A stretch of 64,000 nucleotides of DNA from Pseudooceanicola marinus (GCF_020177265.1 NZ_JAIVMC010000011.1:1-64000), one strand, 5' to 3'; shown: positions 1-8,831, numbered from the stretch's first letter. Notes: generated by a model not told the origin, from the sequence alone. Made by a program: numbers and translations.

Positions 1-119
1 GAAATACCTCTGAATTTCTCGTCACCACCTCGTCGTCCAGTCCCTCCGAAGCGTCCGCTCCGTCCGTCCCGTCCGCCTCAGTGGCGCCCCGGTGCGCCTC
101 AGCGCCGCCGGTGAAGGGG

Positions 120-182
120 GTTCTAAGGTTTACCCCCAAAACCCGCAAGCGCTTTTTCCAACAAAAATGAAAATTCTGACAG
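120..182 (-). promoter_or_regulatory. Strong leftward promoter with UP-like element, possibly for an rRNA operon
   Basis: On the minus strand there is TTGCGG (143-148), exactly 17 bases, then TAGAAC (120-125). Upstream (about 150-182) the DNA is rich in A and T tracts, unlike the GC-rich surroundings, as in UP elements. The -10 lacks the T at -7; this is known for CarD-dependent promoters of Rhodobacter. The leader below has no open gene, so a stable-RNA operon to the left is a reasonable inference but lies outside the window. Confidence 0.5.
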
Positions 183-297
183 AAAGAGAGAACAATACAC
201 GAAATCAATGACTTGGATAACACCAACTCCCGCGGAACTACACCGAAGGCGGATCGGCGGCCCACGCCGCTCGCGCCTCTGCCCTCCATATCTTGGG

Positions 298-318
298 GTA
301 TCCACAGAGTTATCCTCA
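298..318 (+). promoter_or_regulatory. Pair of DnaA-box-like sites
   Basis: GTATCCACA (298-306) and TTATCCTCA (310-318) each match the DnaA box TTATCCACA at eight of nine positions, in the same orientation and 12 bases apart. They lie between the leftward promoter and the 3' end of a dehydrogenase gene. Two imperfect boxes can occur by chance; binding is inferred only. Confidence 0.3.
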
Positions 319-462
319 AAAGAGCCGAGCCTCACCGCGGAATCGGTGCCGACTCCGCGGGGAATCGGGACGTCTCGGGCGACTCGGCGCGGCTCCGGCG
401 AGTCGGGGGCTGCAAAAGGAGGCCGCAGCCCCCTCTTCTCCCTCCGTACAGATACGTCTCCC

Positions 463-1269
463 TCAGGGATCGGGCTGCCCCGACACGCTCCGCTCCATCA
501 GCCGCTGAAAGAGAGAGGGAGAAAGGCGGTTCACCCACCAGGCCAGGCGCGCCACGCGCCCCACGGGGATCATCGGCCGCCCCCGGGCCAGACCGCGCAG
601 GATCTCCGCTGCGGCGGCCTCGGGCGTCATGTAGTCCATCCCGTCAGCGGCGGAACCGGGCCGAGCGATGCCGGAGGCCTCGCGCTCGGGCCGACCGATG
701 TTGGTGGCGACGAAGGAGGGCGCGGCGATCTGGACCCTGACCCCGTACGCACGCTCCTCCGAGCGCAGCGACTTGAACGCCCCTTCGAGGGCATGTTTCG
801 ACGCGGCATAGGCGCAGCGGTTCAGCAGCGGGGTAAACCCGGCCACCGAGGAGATCGCCAGGTGGGTCCCCCCGGTGTCGCGCAAGGCCTGGAGGAAGTG
901 GCCCGCCATGGCCGTGGCGGCGAAGTAGTTCACCTCGAAGACCTTTCGGTGCGTCGCCGCGTCCAGCTCCGCGAAGGGGCCAATCTGCGTGATACCGGCA
1001 TTGTAGATGACCAGGTCCGCACGCCCGTGATCGGCCAGCACGCGGGCGCAGGTCCGCGACAGCGCCTCCGGCTCCGTCAGATCGCATGTATAGAGAGAGA
1101 GGCCGGACGCCGGGACGAGGGCCGACACGTTCCGGTCGATCACCGCCACGCGCCAGCCCCGCGCCAGCAGCGCCGCCGCCAAGGCCCGGCCTAATCCCCC
1201 GGCCCCGCCGGAGATGACCGCGACCCGGCCTGCGCCCTCTCTTCTCTCTTCTCTGTCAGGAAAGGTCAT
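463..1269 (-). CDS. Classical short-chain dehydrogenase/reductase
   Basis: A 268-residue cytosolic NAD(P)-dependent oxidoreductase of the classical SDR family. The cofactor-binding glycine motif GGAGGLGRA lies near residue 20, the YNAG strand near 90, the catalytic serine in AISSVAG, and the YAASK active-site pair near 155, so the enzyme should be active. It is the last gene of a four-gene minus-strand operon, 12 bases after the epimerase-like gene. SDRs of this kind oxidise alcohols or reduce ketones; the substrate cannot be read from the sequence, but the linked flavin monooxygenase and BASS transporter suggest breakdown of an imported organic acid or terpenoid/steroid-like compound. Confidence 0.85.
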   Translation of the reverse strand: MTFPDREERREGAGRVAVISGGAGGLGRALAAALLARGWRVAVIDRNVSALVPASGLSLYTCDLTEPEALSRTCARVLADHGRADLVIYNAGITQIGPFAELDAATHRKVFEVNYFAATAMAGHFLQALRDTGGTHLAISSVAGFTPLLNRCAYAASKHALEGAFKSLRSEERAYGVRVQIAAPSFVATNIGRPEREASGIARPGSAADGMDYMTPEAAAAEILRGLARGRPMIPVGRVARLAWWVNRLSPSLFQRLMERSVSGQPDP

Positions 1270-1281
1270 CGGGTGCTCCTT

Positions 1282-2226
1282 CTAAAGGCCCGCCTGGGCG
1301 CACCAGAGATCGAAGACCTCCGCGCTGGTCTTTTCCGGCTGATAGCCGAACTGCGATTTCAACGCGTCATTGGCCAGCACCGGCCGATATTGCAGGAAGC
1401 GGACCTGTTCCGGCCCGTAGCGGGTCAGCCCAAGGGGTTTCGCCACGGCCAGCGCGGCCTTCAGCGCCCAGGCGGGCAGCACCCGCACCGGCTTGCCCAT
1501 GCGAGTCGCCAGATCAGCCACCGACAGGGCGCCATCACCGGCCACGTTGTAGATGCCTGCCGGGCCGTCGGTGGCCGCGCGCTCGATGATACGTGCCAGA
1601 TCGCGGGTCCAGATGAAGACGAAGGGGCTGTCGCAGCCCGCCACCGCCAGCACCCGCGGCTTGCGGAAGAGGGCCGTGATCTGGTTCTCGGTGCCCGCCC
1701 CCAGCACCGTGCCCACGCGCAGCACCACCTGCTCCAGCGCGGGTGCGGCGCGGCGCGCCTCGGCCAGCATCTCCTCCACCTGCCGCTTGTGATCGGCATA
1801 GGCGAACTCGGCATTGCCGCGCAGCGGATCGCTTTCGCGCAGCGGGACCGGGTTGTCGGGATGATAGCCGTAGGCCGCCCCAGAGGAGGTGACGACCAGC
1901 CGCCGCACCCCGTTGGCGATGCAGGCGTCGATCACATGGCGCGTGCCGGTGACGTCGACGCGATAGGCCAGGTCGCGCCCCTGCTCCGGCGCCGGCGTGA
2001 CGATCGAGGCAAGGTGCACCACTACCTCAGGCTGCACCGCCGTGATGACCCGCATGGGATCGTCCCCCGTGACGTCGAGGGTCTCGAACCGCACCTCGGG
2101 CGGAAGATCGGCGGGACGATGCAGATCGCTTGCCACGACCTCCACCTCCCCGCCGTGCTCCGCGAGTGTAAGGGTCAGGGCGCGGCCGATCATGCCAGCC
2201 GCCCCGGTGATCAGAATACGGGTCAT
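1282..2226 (-). CDS. NAD-dependent epimerase/dehydratase (extended SDR)
   Basis: A 314-residue extended SDR with the Rossmann motif TGAAGMIG at the N-terminus, a conserved SSGAAYG segment, and YADHK as the Tyr-Lys active-site pair. The family includes sugar-nucleotide epimerases and 3-beta-hydroxysteroid dehydrogenase-like enzymes; no sugar-nucleotide genes are nearby, so an alcohol dehydrogenase role in the linked pathway is at least as likely. Its start overlaps the stop of the BASS transporter by four bases (ATGA), showing translational coupling within the operon. Confidence 0.85.
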   Translation of the reverse strand: MTRILITGAAGMIGRALTLTLAEHGGEVEVVASDLHRPADLPPEVRFETLDVTGDDPMRVITAVQPEVVVHLASIVTPAPEQGRDLAYRVDVTGTRHVIDACIANGVRRLVVTSSGAAYGYHPDNPVPLRESDPLRGNAEFAYADHKRQVEEMLAEARRAAPALEQVVLRVGTVLGAGTENQITALFRKPRVLAVAGCDSPFVFIWTRDLARIIERAATDGPAGIYNVAGDGALSVADLATRMGKPVRVLPAWALKAALAVAKPLGLTRYGPEQVRFLQYRPVLANDALKSQFGYQPEKTSAEVFDLWCAQAGL

Positions 2227-3119
2227 CGGGCCGCCTCCGTCCGGCGCCAGAGCTGCGACAGGGCGAAGCCCGAAACCGCATGCCAGATGCCCCAGAAAGC
2301 GGCGACCACGGCCATGCCACCAAGCCCGTGGAAGAAGCCGAAGATCAGCACCAGGCCCAGGCCGGAATTCTGGATCCCCGTCTCGATTTTCACCGCGCGG
2401 GTGTTGAAGGCCGAGAGCCTAGCGGCGCGGGCAGTGCCGAAGCCACCCAGAAGGGCCAGCGCGTTGTGGGCGATGACCAACCCGGCAATGCCTCCGGCGA
2501 ATTGCAGGAAGTAGCCCCAGTTCGACGCCAGCGCCGCCAGCACGAAGGCCACGAAGATCCCCATCGAGATCCATTGCAGCGGCCCGCGCATCCGCGCCGT
2601 GATGTCGGGGCGGCGTGTGTTCAGCGTCACGCCCAGCACCAGCGGCAGCACCAGCATCAGCCCCACGGTGATCGCCACCGACAGAGGGTCGATATGCGTC
2701 TCGCGCAGGATCTGCCGCGAGGGTTCGTACAGCGATCCCCAGAAGGCGATGTTCGTGGGCGTCAGCAGGATCGCCCCCACCGTCGCCAGCCCGGTCATCG
2801 ACACCGACAGCGCCGCATTGCCCCCGGCTCGCTGGGTAAAGAAGTTGGAGATATTGCCCCCCGGGCAGGCCGCCACCAGGATCAGGCCAAGGGCGACCGA
2901 GGCCTGCGGCTGCGTCACCCAGACCAGGCCGAAGGTCAGCGCGGGCAGCACGGCAAACTGTGCCAGGAACCCGGCGATCAGGGGTTTCGGCCGCCGCAGC
3001 AGCTCCAGGAAGTTGGCGGGCGTCAGGTCGATGGCGACCGAGAACATGACCACGGCAAGGATCGAATTCAGCAACCGCAGCGAGGCGGGGCTGAAGTGCA
3101 GCATGACCTCATCCATCAC
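2223..3119 (-). CDS. Bile acid:sodium symporter (BASS) family transporter
   Basis: A 298-residue inner-membrane protein with about nine to ten hydrophobic segments. The stretch LVAACPGGNISNFFT and the following threonine/asparagine-rich region match the discontinuous core helices that bind sodium and substrate in BASS transporters. Known members move bile acids, pantoate, pyruvate and other organic anions with sodium. It overlaps both neighbours by four bases (ATGA at each end), so it is firmly part of the monooxygenase operon and probably imports the compound that the operon's enzymes act on. The substrate is unknown. Confidence 0.85.
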   Translation of the reverse strand: MMDEVMLHFSPASLRLLNSILAVVMFSVAIDLTPANFLELLRRPKPLIAGFLAQFAVLPALTFGLVWVTQPQASVALGLILVAACPGGNISNFFTQRAGGNAALSVSMTGLATVGAILLTPTNIAFWGSLYEPSRQILRETHIDPLSVAITVGLMLVLPLVLGVTLNTRRPDITARMRGPLQWISMGIFVAFVLAALASNWGYFLQFAGGIAGLVIAHNALALLGGFGTARAARLSAFNTRAVKIETGIQNSGLGLVLIFGFFHGLGGMAVVAAFWGIWHAVSGFALSQLWRRTEAAR

Positions 3120-4435
3120 GTTGCCTCCGCGCCCGACAGGCGACGAATCCAGTCGGTCACCGCCTTCCGGTAGGTCGCCTTGTCCACGTAGTAGGCCATC
3201 CGCGCCAGTTTCAGGTAGGCCATGCCGCCCGTGGCCCGATCGAACCCGGCCGCCTTCTTCTGGTGCAGCACCTCGGCGGCAGGATTGCCGCTCCGCCGCC
3301 CGGCGATGTAGCGCGCCACCATCTCGGCCTGTTCATGGCGACCTTGCCAGCCCAGGCCCGAGGCCTCGACCATGCCCAGCACGAACAGATCGTCACGCGT
3401 GGGATGCATGGCATTCAGATAGAGGTGTGGCGCATCCCCCTGCCAGTTCAGCAGTTCTTTCGCGATGAAGGGATAGTGCAGCTTGTAGCCGGTGGCGGCC
3501 AGGATCATGTCGTAGTCGGCCCGGGTGCCATCCTTGAAATGCACCGTCTTGCCCGACAGGTGGTCGATGTCCGGCCGGATCGTCAGGTCCCCGTGCCCCG
3601 CGTGGAACAGCACCAGCGAGTTCACCACCGGGTGGGATTCGTAAAGCTTGTAGTCGGGCTTGGGGAAACCGTACTTCGCCGGGTCCCCAGTGAACCACTT
3701 CAGGATCAGCCCGTCGATCCGTCGCTTCAGCCACATCGGCAGCTTGATCGCGCCGCCCAGTGTATCCGCCGGCCGGCCGAAGACGTATTTCGGAACGAAG
3801 TAGTAGCCGCGGCGCATCGACAGGTCACAGCTGACCCCATGGTGGATCGCATCGACCGCGATGTCGCAGCCGGAATTGCCGGCCCCGACCACCAGCACCC
3901 GCTTGCCATCGAACTGGCGCGGGTCGCGGTACTGGCTGGCGTGGATCAGCTCTCCCTCGAACTGCCCCCTGAAGCTCGGCATGTTCGGCTCGGACAGGGT
4001 GCCATTGGCGATCAGCACCCCGGCAAAAACCGCCTCGTGATCGCCCTCCGCATCAGTCCAGGCCACGCGCCAGCCCGCACCGTCCTCGCCCAGGGGGTCC
4101 ACCCGCGTCACCTCGGCGCCGAAGGTGTAGTGCCGGCGCAGATCGTAATGATCGGCGAAATCGCGGAAGTAGCGCGCCATCTCGCGGTGCGACGGATACT
4201 CGGCCACCTCTTCGCGCATCGGGAAATCGGTGAACTCCGTCATCCGCTTGGACGAGATCAGATGCGCCGTCTCATACATGGTCGATTGTGGCGCCTCGAT
4301 ATCCCACAGCCCGCCCACGTCCGAGTGCAGCTCGAAACCGTGAAAGGCGACGCCCTGCTCGCCCAAAGTCTTGGCGGCTGCCAGGCCCATGGGGCCCGCC
4401 CCGATCAGGGCGAATTTCCCTGTCGTGTCCTGCAT
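3116..4435 (-). CDS. Flavin-containing monooxygenase (class B, FMO/BVMO type)
   Basis: A 439-residue FAD and NADPH enzyme. It shows the FAD motif GAGPMG (residues 12-17), the FMO fingerprint FxGxxxHxxxY (F159, G161, H165, Y169) and the NADPH motif GAGNSG (184-189). Such enzymes insert one oxygen atom into N, S or carbonyl substrates. I chose the ATG at 4435 because GGGAGGAA sits just before it; the reading frame runs further but would cross the palindromic operator. It is the first gene of the four-gene operon and faces the TetR gene. Confidence 0.88.
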   Translation of the reverse strand: MQDTTGKFALIGAGPMGLAAAKTLGEQGVAFHGFELHSDVGGLWDIEAPQSTMYETAHLISSKRMTEFTDFPMREEVAEYPSHREMARYFRDFADHYDLRRHYTFGAEVTRVDPLGEDGAGWRVAWTDAEGDHEAVFAGVLIANGTLSEPNMPSFRGQFEGELIHASQYRDPRQFDGKRVLVVGAGNSGCDIAVDAIHHGVSCDLSMRRGYYFVPKYVFGRPADTLGGAIKLPMWLKRRIDGLILKWFTGDPAKYGFPKPDYKLYESHPVVNSLVLFHAGHGDLTIRPDIDHLSGKTVHFKDGTRADYDMILAATGYKLHYPFIAKELLNWQGDAPHLYLNAMHPTRDDLFVLGMVEASGLGWQGRHEQAEMVARYIAGRRSGNPAAEVLHQKKAAGFDRATGGMAYLKLARMAYYVDKATYRKAVTDWIRRLSGAEAT

Positions 4436-4476
4436 GGTATTCCTCCCTCGCACCCCTCCCGGTGCCGAGGCTAAAA

Positions 4477-4490
4477 TGAACGTACGTTCA
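4477..4490. promoter_or_regulatory. Palindromic operator, likely for the divergent TetR regulator
   Basis: TGAACGTACGTTCA is a perfect 14-base palindrome in the 74-base gap between the monooxygenase start (4435) and the TetR start (4510). Size, symmetry and position are typical of TetR-family operators that control both divergent transcripts. Direct binding is inferred. Confidence 0.75.
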
Positions 4491-4509
4491 ACATAAGGCA
4501 AGGAAATTC

Positions 4510-5178
4510 ATGTCGCCGGAAAACACCAATAAGAAACAACGGCAAAGGGCACCCCAGAAGCGTGCCGTGGAAAGCCGGCAAAAGATCCTGGATGCGGCGG
4601 AGCGAGTCTTCGCCCAGGGGGGATTCGACGGCGCCAAAGTGCGTGACATCGCCGCCGAAGCCGGCGTGCCCGTGGGGCTGGTGCATCACCATGGCGGCGG
4701 CAAGGAGGCGCTGTTCAAGGAGGTGCTCACGCGCCGGGCCGAAATCCTGTCCGCCCAGCGGATCGAGGCGCTGGATGCCGCCCGTGCGGAGGGGCCCTTG
4801 ACGCTGGACCAGGTGCTGCGCGCCTTCACCACGCCCTACTTCGAACTGGCCTACAACGGCGGCCCGCAATGGCTGGCCTATGCGCGGCTGGTGGCGATCA
4901 TCTCGGCCGATGAGAAGCTGACCGAAGTCTCCGCCACCCTTTTCGATCCGACGGCAAAAGTCTTCATTCAGGAACTGGAGCACCTCTATCCGAACGCCCC
5001 GACAGCCGTCGTGGCGGAGTGTTTCGTCTACATGGTGTCCTGCATGCTGGCCCTTGTCACCGCGCGCTTCCGCATCGCGTCCCTCAGCGGTGGCCGCGAG
5101 AGTGGCGAGATGGATGGCCTGCTGACCTTCTGCCGCGCGGGCTTCGAGGCGCGGCTGGCCGAGGCGGGCAAAGCCTGA
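4510..5178 (+). CDS. TetR/AcrR family transcriptional regulator
   Basis: A 222-residue regulator. The N-terminal 60 residues after a basic tail form the TetR helix-turn-helix (ILDAAERVFAQGGFDGAKVRDIAAEAGV), and the recognition helix region reads VGLVHHHGGGKEALF where most relatives have YYHFGSKEALF. The C-terminal ligand domain resembles no specific subfamily that I can name. It is transcribed divergently from the monooxygenase operon, with AAGGA ahead of its ATG and a 14-base palindrome between the two, so it probably represses the operon and itself until the operon's substrate binds. Confidence 0.9.
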   Translation: MSPENTNKKQRQRAPQKRAVESRQKILDAAERVFAQGGFDGAKVRDIAAEAGVPVGLVHHHGGGKEALFKEVLTRRAEILSAQRIEALDAARAEGPLTLDQVLRAFTTPYFELAYNGGPQWLAYARLVAIISADEKLTEVSATLFDPTAKVFIQELEHLYPNAPTAVVAECFVYMVSCMLALVTARFRIASLSGGRESGEMDGLLTFCRAGFEARLAEAGKA

Positions 5179-5286
5179 CCCCGACGGACCTCGACGGGGG
5201 CCGCTCAGCTGCGGCGGGCACGGGACAGACACCGCACCCAAGGCCCGTCGCCCCGAAGGGCAGCATTTTCTCGATTTCTGGAAAAT

Positions 5287-5363
5287 TGGTCGGAGTGGCG
5301 AGATTCGAACTCACGACCCCTGCCTCCCGAAGACAGTGCTCTACCAGGCTGAGCTACACTCCG
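5287..5363 (-). tRNA. tRNA-Pro (anticodon CGG)
   Basis: The minus strand folds as a complete cloverleaf of 77 bases including an encoded CCA (5287-5289). The acceptor stem is CGGAGTG with CACTCCG, the D-arm is GCTCAGCCTGGTAGAGC, the anticodon stem CTGTC/GGCAG closes the loop TTCGGGA, and the T-arm contains GTTCGAATC. Anticodon CGG reads CCG, a frequent proline codon in this GC-rich genome. Confidence 0.97.
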
Positions 5364-5375
5364 ACCGTGCAGCGC

Positions 5376-5404
5376 GATCTACAACCAGCGCCCGGGCTTG
5401 GCAA
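5376..5404 (-). promoter_or_regulatory. Promoter of tRNA-Pro
   Basis: On the minus strand TTGCCA (5399-5404) is followed after exactly 17 bases by TAGATC (5376-5381), about 13 bases ahead of the mature tRNA 5' end. The -10 again lacks T at -7, like the leftward promoter at the window edge. Confidence 0.6.
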
Positions 5405-5484
5405 GAGAGAATCCGACGCAAATTCAATTGCCCCCGGACCGGACCTGCGCCGCCCGCCGCCAAGGGGCCCGCAGCGGCCCCGGT

Positions 5485-6483
5485 TCAGGCGTTGCGCCGG
5501 GTGCCGGGGCTTCCCGTGACGGTCTTCGCACGGTTGGAAATCATCCGCATCAACGGACCGACGCGCAGCGCCGCCGGCGTGCCAGTGCGGTTGCGCGTGC
5601 GCAGCACCGGCTGGATCGAGGCACTGCCCGGCCGGGATTCGCGGAAGACGATGTAAAGACCAGACCCGATGATCAGGACGGACCCCACAGCCGTGTTCAT
5701 CCCCGGCAGCTCGTTGAACAGCAGCCAGCCATAGAACGTGGCCCAGAGGATCTGGGAATACTGCATCGGCGCGATCAGAGCCGCCTCAGCGTTGTTGTAG
5801 GCCGCGATCATGAACAGCATCGCCACCGTCGACAGCGCCGCCACGGCGAAGAACCCGCCCATGTGCGGCAGTGGCACCGCCGCGAAATTGCCCGGCAGGG
5901 CCATCAGGATGCCCATCAGGGCGAAATTGGCCACCAGCGGGTAGATCAGCATGACCACGTTGCGCTCCTCGCGGCCGATCTTGCGCACGATGACCGAGGC
6001 CAGCGCCCCGCAGGCCGCCCCGCCCATGGCCGCGAAATGGCCCAGCGACAGGTCCGACTTGCCCGGTTGCAGCACAACGGCCACGCCTGCCAGCCCGACC
6101 AGCACCGCCAGCCAGCGGCGCAGGCGCACCTTCTCGCCCAGAATCGGAATCGACAGCACGGTAATCAGCAGCGGCGTGGCAAAGAGGATGGCATAGACAT
6201 CAGCCATCGGCAGCACCGAGAAGGCATAGAACCCACAGCCCGCCGCGACCACCGAGGCCAGGGTGCGCACCAGCATCCACCAGGGGTGCACCGGGCGCAG
6301 CGTCCCGGGCCGCGTGTCGCGGATCAGGATGACCGAGGTCAGCGGAAAGCTCATCAGCACGGTGAACCAGACCAGTTGGAACGCGCTGTAGTTGGCGCCC
6401 AGGATCTTGATGATCGCGTCGTGCCCCGAATAGATCGCGAAAGCCAGTAGAGCGAAGCCGATGCCGCGTGTGGTGCCGGACAT
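5485..6483 (-). CDS. DMT superfamily (EamA) transporter
   Basis: An inner-membrane protein of about 332 residues with ten predicted hydrophobic helices arranged as two EamA repeats, the layout of drug/metabolite exporters such as YdcZ/RhaT-like and S-adenosylmethionine or amino-acid exporters. The C-terminal 45 residues are polar and basic, likely cytosolic. I chose the ATG at 6483 because the upstream alternative at 6510 lies directly against the T-run of the leuB terminator. The substrate is unknown, and the gene stands alone between tRNA-Pro and leuB. Confidence 0.8.
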   Translation of the reverse strand: MSGTTRGIGFALLAFAIYSGHDAIIKILGANYSAFQLVWFTVLMSFPLTSVILIRDTRPGTLRPVHPWWMLVRTLASVVAAGCGFYAFSVLPMADVYAILFATPLLITVLSIPILGEKVRLRRWLAVLVGLAGVAVVLQPGKSDLSLGHFAAMGGAACGALASVIVRKIGREERNVVMLIYPLVANFALMGILMALPGNFAAVPLPHMGGFFAVAALSTVAMLFMIAAYNNAEAALIAPMQYSQILWATFYGWLLFNELPGMNTAVGSVLIIGSGLYIVFRESRPGSASIQPVLRTRNRTGTPAALRVGPLMRMISNRAKTVTGSPGTRRNA

Positions 6484-6511
6484 GGGAGTCCCTTCCGAAA
6501 AGCCAGACATG

Positions 6512-6546
6512 AAAAAACCTTCCCGGCGATAATGGCCCGGGAAGGT
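6512..6546 (-). terminator. Rho-independent terminator of leuB
   Basis: On the minus strand ACCTTCCCGG (6537-6546) pairs with CCGGGAAGGT (6517-6526) across a 10-base loop and is followed by six T residues. It separates leuB from the exporter gene. Confidence 0.85.
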
Positions 6547-6649
6547 CTGGTTTCAAGCGCTCGGCGGAAAAAGCCGGGTCGTCAGGGTGTTATTGGCCCG
6601 AAGCGCGGAAAAATGGCCCGCCGTGCGGGCCAGTTCCCGGTCCTGTGCC

Positions 6650-7753
6650 TCAAAGGCTGGCATCGAGGGCAGCCACCACGGCGTCGCCCATCTCGGTGGT
6701 CGAGGCGGGCGTGCGGCCTTCCTCGTTCAGCAGGTCGGCGGTGCGCACACCGTCGGCCAGCACCTTTTCCACGGCCGCTTCCAGGCGGTCGGCCTCGGCG
6801 CCCATGTCGAAGGAGTAGCGCAGCGCCATGGCAAACGACAGGATGCAGGCACAGGGGTTGGCCTTGCCCTGACCGGCAATGTCGGGGGCAGAGCCGTGCA
6901 CCGGTTCATAAAGCGCCTTCGGACGGCCGTTGGCCATCGGCTTGCCCAAGCTGGCGGAGGGCAGCATGCCCAGCGAACCGGTCAGCATGGCGGCGGCATC
7001 CGACAGCAGGTCGCCGAACAGGTTGTCGGTGACGATCACGTCGAACTGCTTCGGCGCGCGGCACAGCTGCATGGCGCCGGCATCGGCGTACATATGCGAC
7101 AACTCCACCTCGGGGTATTCCTTGCCCACCTCGGTGACGACTTCACGCCACAGGATGCCCGATTCCATCACGTTGGCCTTTTCCATCGAGCAGAGCTTCT
7201 TGCCCCGCTTCATGGCCAGCTCGAAGGCGGAGCGTGCGACGCGGTCGATCTCGCTCTCGGTGTAGCGCTGCGTGTTGATGCCAACGCGTTCGTTGCCTTC
7301 CTCGATGATGCCGCGCGGCTCACCGAAGTAGATGCCGGAGGTCAGCTCGCGCACGATCATGATGTCGAGACCCGCCACCACGTCCTTCTTCAGCGAGCTG
7401 AAGTCGGCCAGCGCGTCGAAGCACTGCGCCGGGCGCAGGTTCGCATAAAGGTCCATTTCCTTGCGCAGGCGCAGCAGGCCGCGTTCGGGCTTCACCGAGA
7501 AGTCCAGCACATCGTATTTCGGGCCGCCCACGGCGCCCAGCAGGACGGCGTCGACCTCCTGCGCCTTGGCCATGGTGTCGTCATGCAGCGGCGTGCCGTG
7601 CTTGTCGTAGGCGGAGCCGCCCACCAGGTCCTCGGAAACGTCGAAGGCGATGCCCCGCTTGGCGCCGAACCAGTCGATGATCTTGCGCACTTCGGCCATG
7701 ACCTCGGGGCCGATCCCGTCGCCGGGCAGGATGAGAAGCGAGGGGTTGCTCAT
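6650..7753 (-). CDS. leuB: 3-isopropylmalate dehydrogenase
   Basis: A 367-residue cytosolic enzyme for the third step of leucine synthesis, oxidising and decarboxylating 3-isopropylmalate with NAD. The start [18 protein letters not shown] and the downstream signature [15 protein letters not shown] are diagnostic of the isocitrate/isopropylmalate dehydrogenase family, and the length is normal. The ATG at 7753 follows GGAAGG; a longer frame has no support. It is 6.5 kb from leuCD, on the same strand but in a separate transcript with its own terminator. Confidence 0.97.
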   Translation of the reverse strand: MSNPSLLILPGDGIGPEVMAEVRKIIDWFGAKRGIAFDVSEDLVGGSAYDKHGTPLHDDTMAKAQEVDAVLLGAVGGPKYDVLDFSVKPERGLLRLRKEMDLYANLRPAQCFDALADFSSLKKDVVAGLDIMIVRELTSGIYFGEPRGIIEEGNERVGINTQRYTESEIDRVARSAFELAMKRGKKLCSMEKANVMESGILWREVVTEVGKEYPEVELSHMYADAGAMQLCRAPKQFDVIVTDNLFGDLLSDAAAMLTGSLGMLPSASLGKPMANGRPKALYEPVHGSAPDIAGQGKANPCACILSFAMALRYSFDMGAEADRLEAAVEKVLADGVRTADLLNEEGRTPASTTEMGDAVVAALDASL

Positions 7754-7826
7754 GGGACGTCCTTCCTTAACTCTGCGTCGCCTTCGCGTAGCGGGCGATG
7801 CGCGAAAGATCAAGAAACGAAAGACC

Positions 7827-8723
7827 TCATGCAAGGTAGGATCGTAACCCGACGGCCAGTCTGTCCCAGACAGCAGAGACGCGCGGGGTGGGCCGCAGGC
7901 TCTCATGCGCGGCGATCCACAGGGGCAGCACGGGCAGGTCCAGGTCGGGCAGCACCTGTTCGACCTCCGCGTCGCCCCGGATCAGCGGGATCTGCCCGAA
8001 CCCGATGCCGCAGCCCGCGCGCACCAGTTCCCAGTAGGTGACCTGGTCGTCGCAGCGGGTGGCGAAGCGGGCCCGCTCGGGCGGCAGTCCGAGGCGCGCC
8101 ATTTCCTTCAGGATCAGATCGGCACGATCGTAGCCCACCAGGGCGTGATGGGCCAGGTCGTCGACCTGCGCAGGCCGTCCCATCCGGTCGAGGTAATCGC
8201 GGGCCGCAAAGGCCCCCAGGGTCACGTCGCCCAGGTGGCGCGCGATCAGGTCGGGCTGCACCGGGCGGTACATGCGCAGGGCGATGTCAGCTTCGCGGTA
8301 CATCAGGCTGTCAGTGTCATCGCTGGCCACCAGCTCTATCTGCAGCTGCGGCAGCTCGGCCCGGATCCGCGCCAGGATCGGCGGCAGCACCCGGGTCGCC
8401 ACCATGCGGCTGGCCGTCACCCGACAGGTCCCCGCCAGCCGGTCGTCGCGCGCCGCGGCGGTCAGGGCAACCTCTCCCACGGCCTCGGCCATGCGCCGGG
8501 CGGGGCCCAGGATCTGCCGCCCCTCCTCCGACAGGATCAGCCCGCGCGGCTGGCGCAGGAACAGGGTCATGCCCAGCCTCCCCTCCAGCGCGCTTACCTT
8601 GCGGCCCAGCGTCGGCTGCGACTGCCCCAACCGTCGCGCCGCCGCTGACAACGATCCGGTTTCGGCCACCGCCAGGAAGACCTGCACCGCGGCCCAGTCG
8701 AGTGTCTGCAATCGCTCATCCAT
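7827..8723 (-). CDS. LysR family transcriptional regulator
   Basis: A 298-residue LysR regulator: winged helix-turn-helix in residues 8-66 ([20 protein letters not shown] region) and a periplasmic-binding-like effector domain behind it. It is divergent from an NAD-dependent epimerase-like gene, with two short inverted repeats in the 108-base gap, so it most likely controls that gene. The effector is unknown. Confidence 0.9.
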   Translation of the reverse strand: MDERLQTLDWAAVQVFLAVAETGSLSAAARRLGQSQPTLGRKVSALEGRLGMTLFLRQPRGLILSEEGRQILGPARRMAEAVGEVALTAAARDDRLAGTCRVTASRMVATRVLPPILARIRAELPQLQIELVASDDTDSLMYREADIALRMYRPVQPDLIARHLGDVTLGAFAARDYLDRMGRPAQVDDLAHHALVGYDRADLILKEMARLGLPPERARFATRCDDQVTYWELVRAGCGIGFGQIPLIRGDAEVEQVLPDLDLPVLPLWIAAHESLRPTPRVSAVWDRLAVGLRSYLA

Positions 8724-8758
8724 TCAAGAATGAATAGCCAGCGATTGATTTCGGTCAA
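8722..8758. promoter_or_regulatory. Inverted repeats between LysR gene and epimerase-like gene
   Basis: ATTCA-agaa-TGAAT (8722-8735) overlaps the LysR start codon, and ATTGA-tttcgg-TCAAT (8744-8759) follows. The second also reads TTGAT-TTCG-GTCAA (8745-8758), which fits the FNR box used elsewhere in this window. The position favours a LysR operator; the FNR reading cannot be excluded. Confidence 0.4.
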
Positions 8759-8831
8759 TTCCCATTCCCCCTGCGCAGGCGCAGGATAGCGTCAGACTCG
8801 TCACTCTCCCCTGATGCGAAAGGAGCGTCCC

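Larger units (their letters stand above)
1..462. other. Non-coding left edge (promoter and leader region)
   Basis: No convincing protein gene is visible in this 462-base stretch. It contains a leftward promoter with an AT-rich upstream element (about 120-182), two DnaA-box-like sites (298-306 and 310-318), and an inverted repeat GGGGGCTGC/GCAGCCCCC (405-413 with 425-433) just beyond the 3' end of the short-chain dehydrogenase that ends at 463. Bases 1-112 would be the untranslated leader of whatever lies to the left. Confidence 0.6.

Noticed and set aside
208-1194. A 328-codon rightward frame at the left edge
   Set aside because: It runs antisense through the short-chain dehydrogenase, and its product is Arg/Gly/Pro-rich without motifs.
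8745-8758. TTGAT-TTCG-GTCAA as a fifth FNR box
   Set aside because: It fits the consensus but lies between a LysR gene and its likely target, has no -10 at 21-22 bases on either side, and also fits a LysR operator. Kept only as an ambiguous site.
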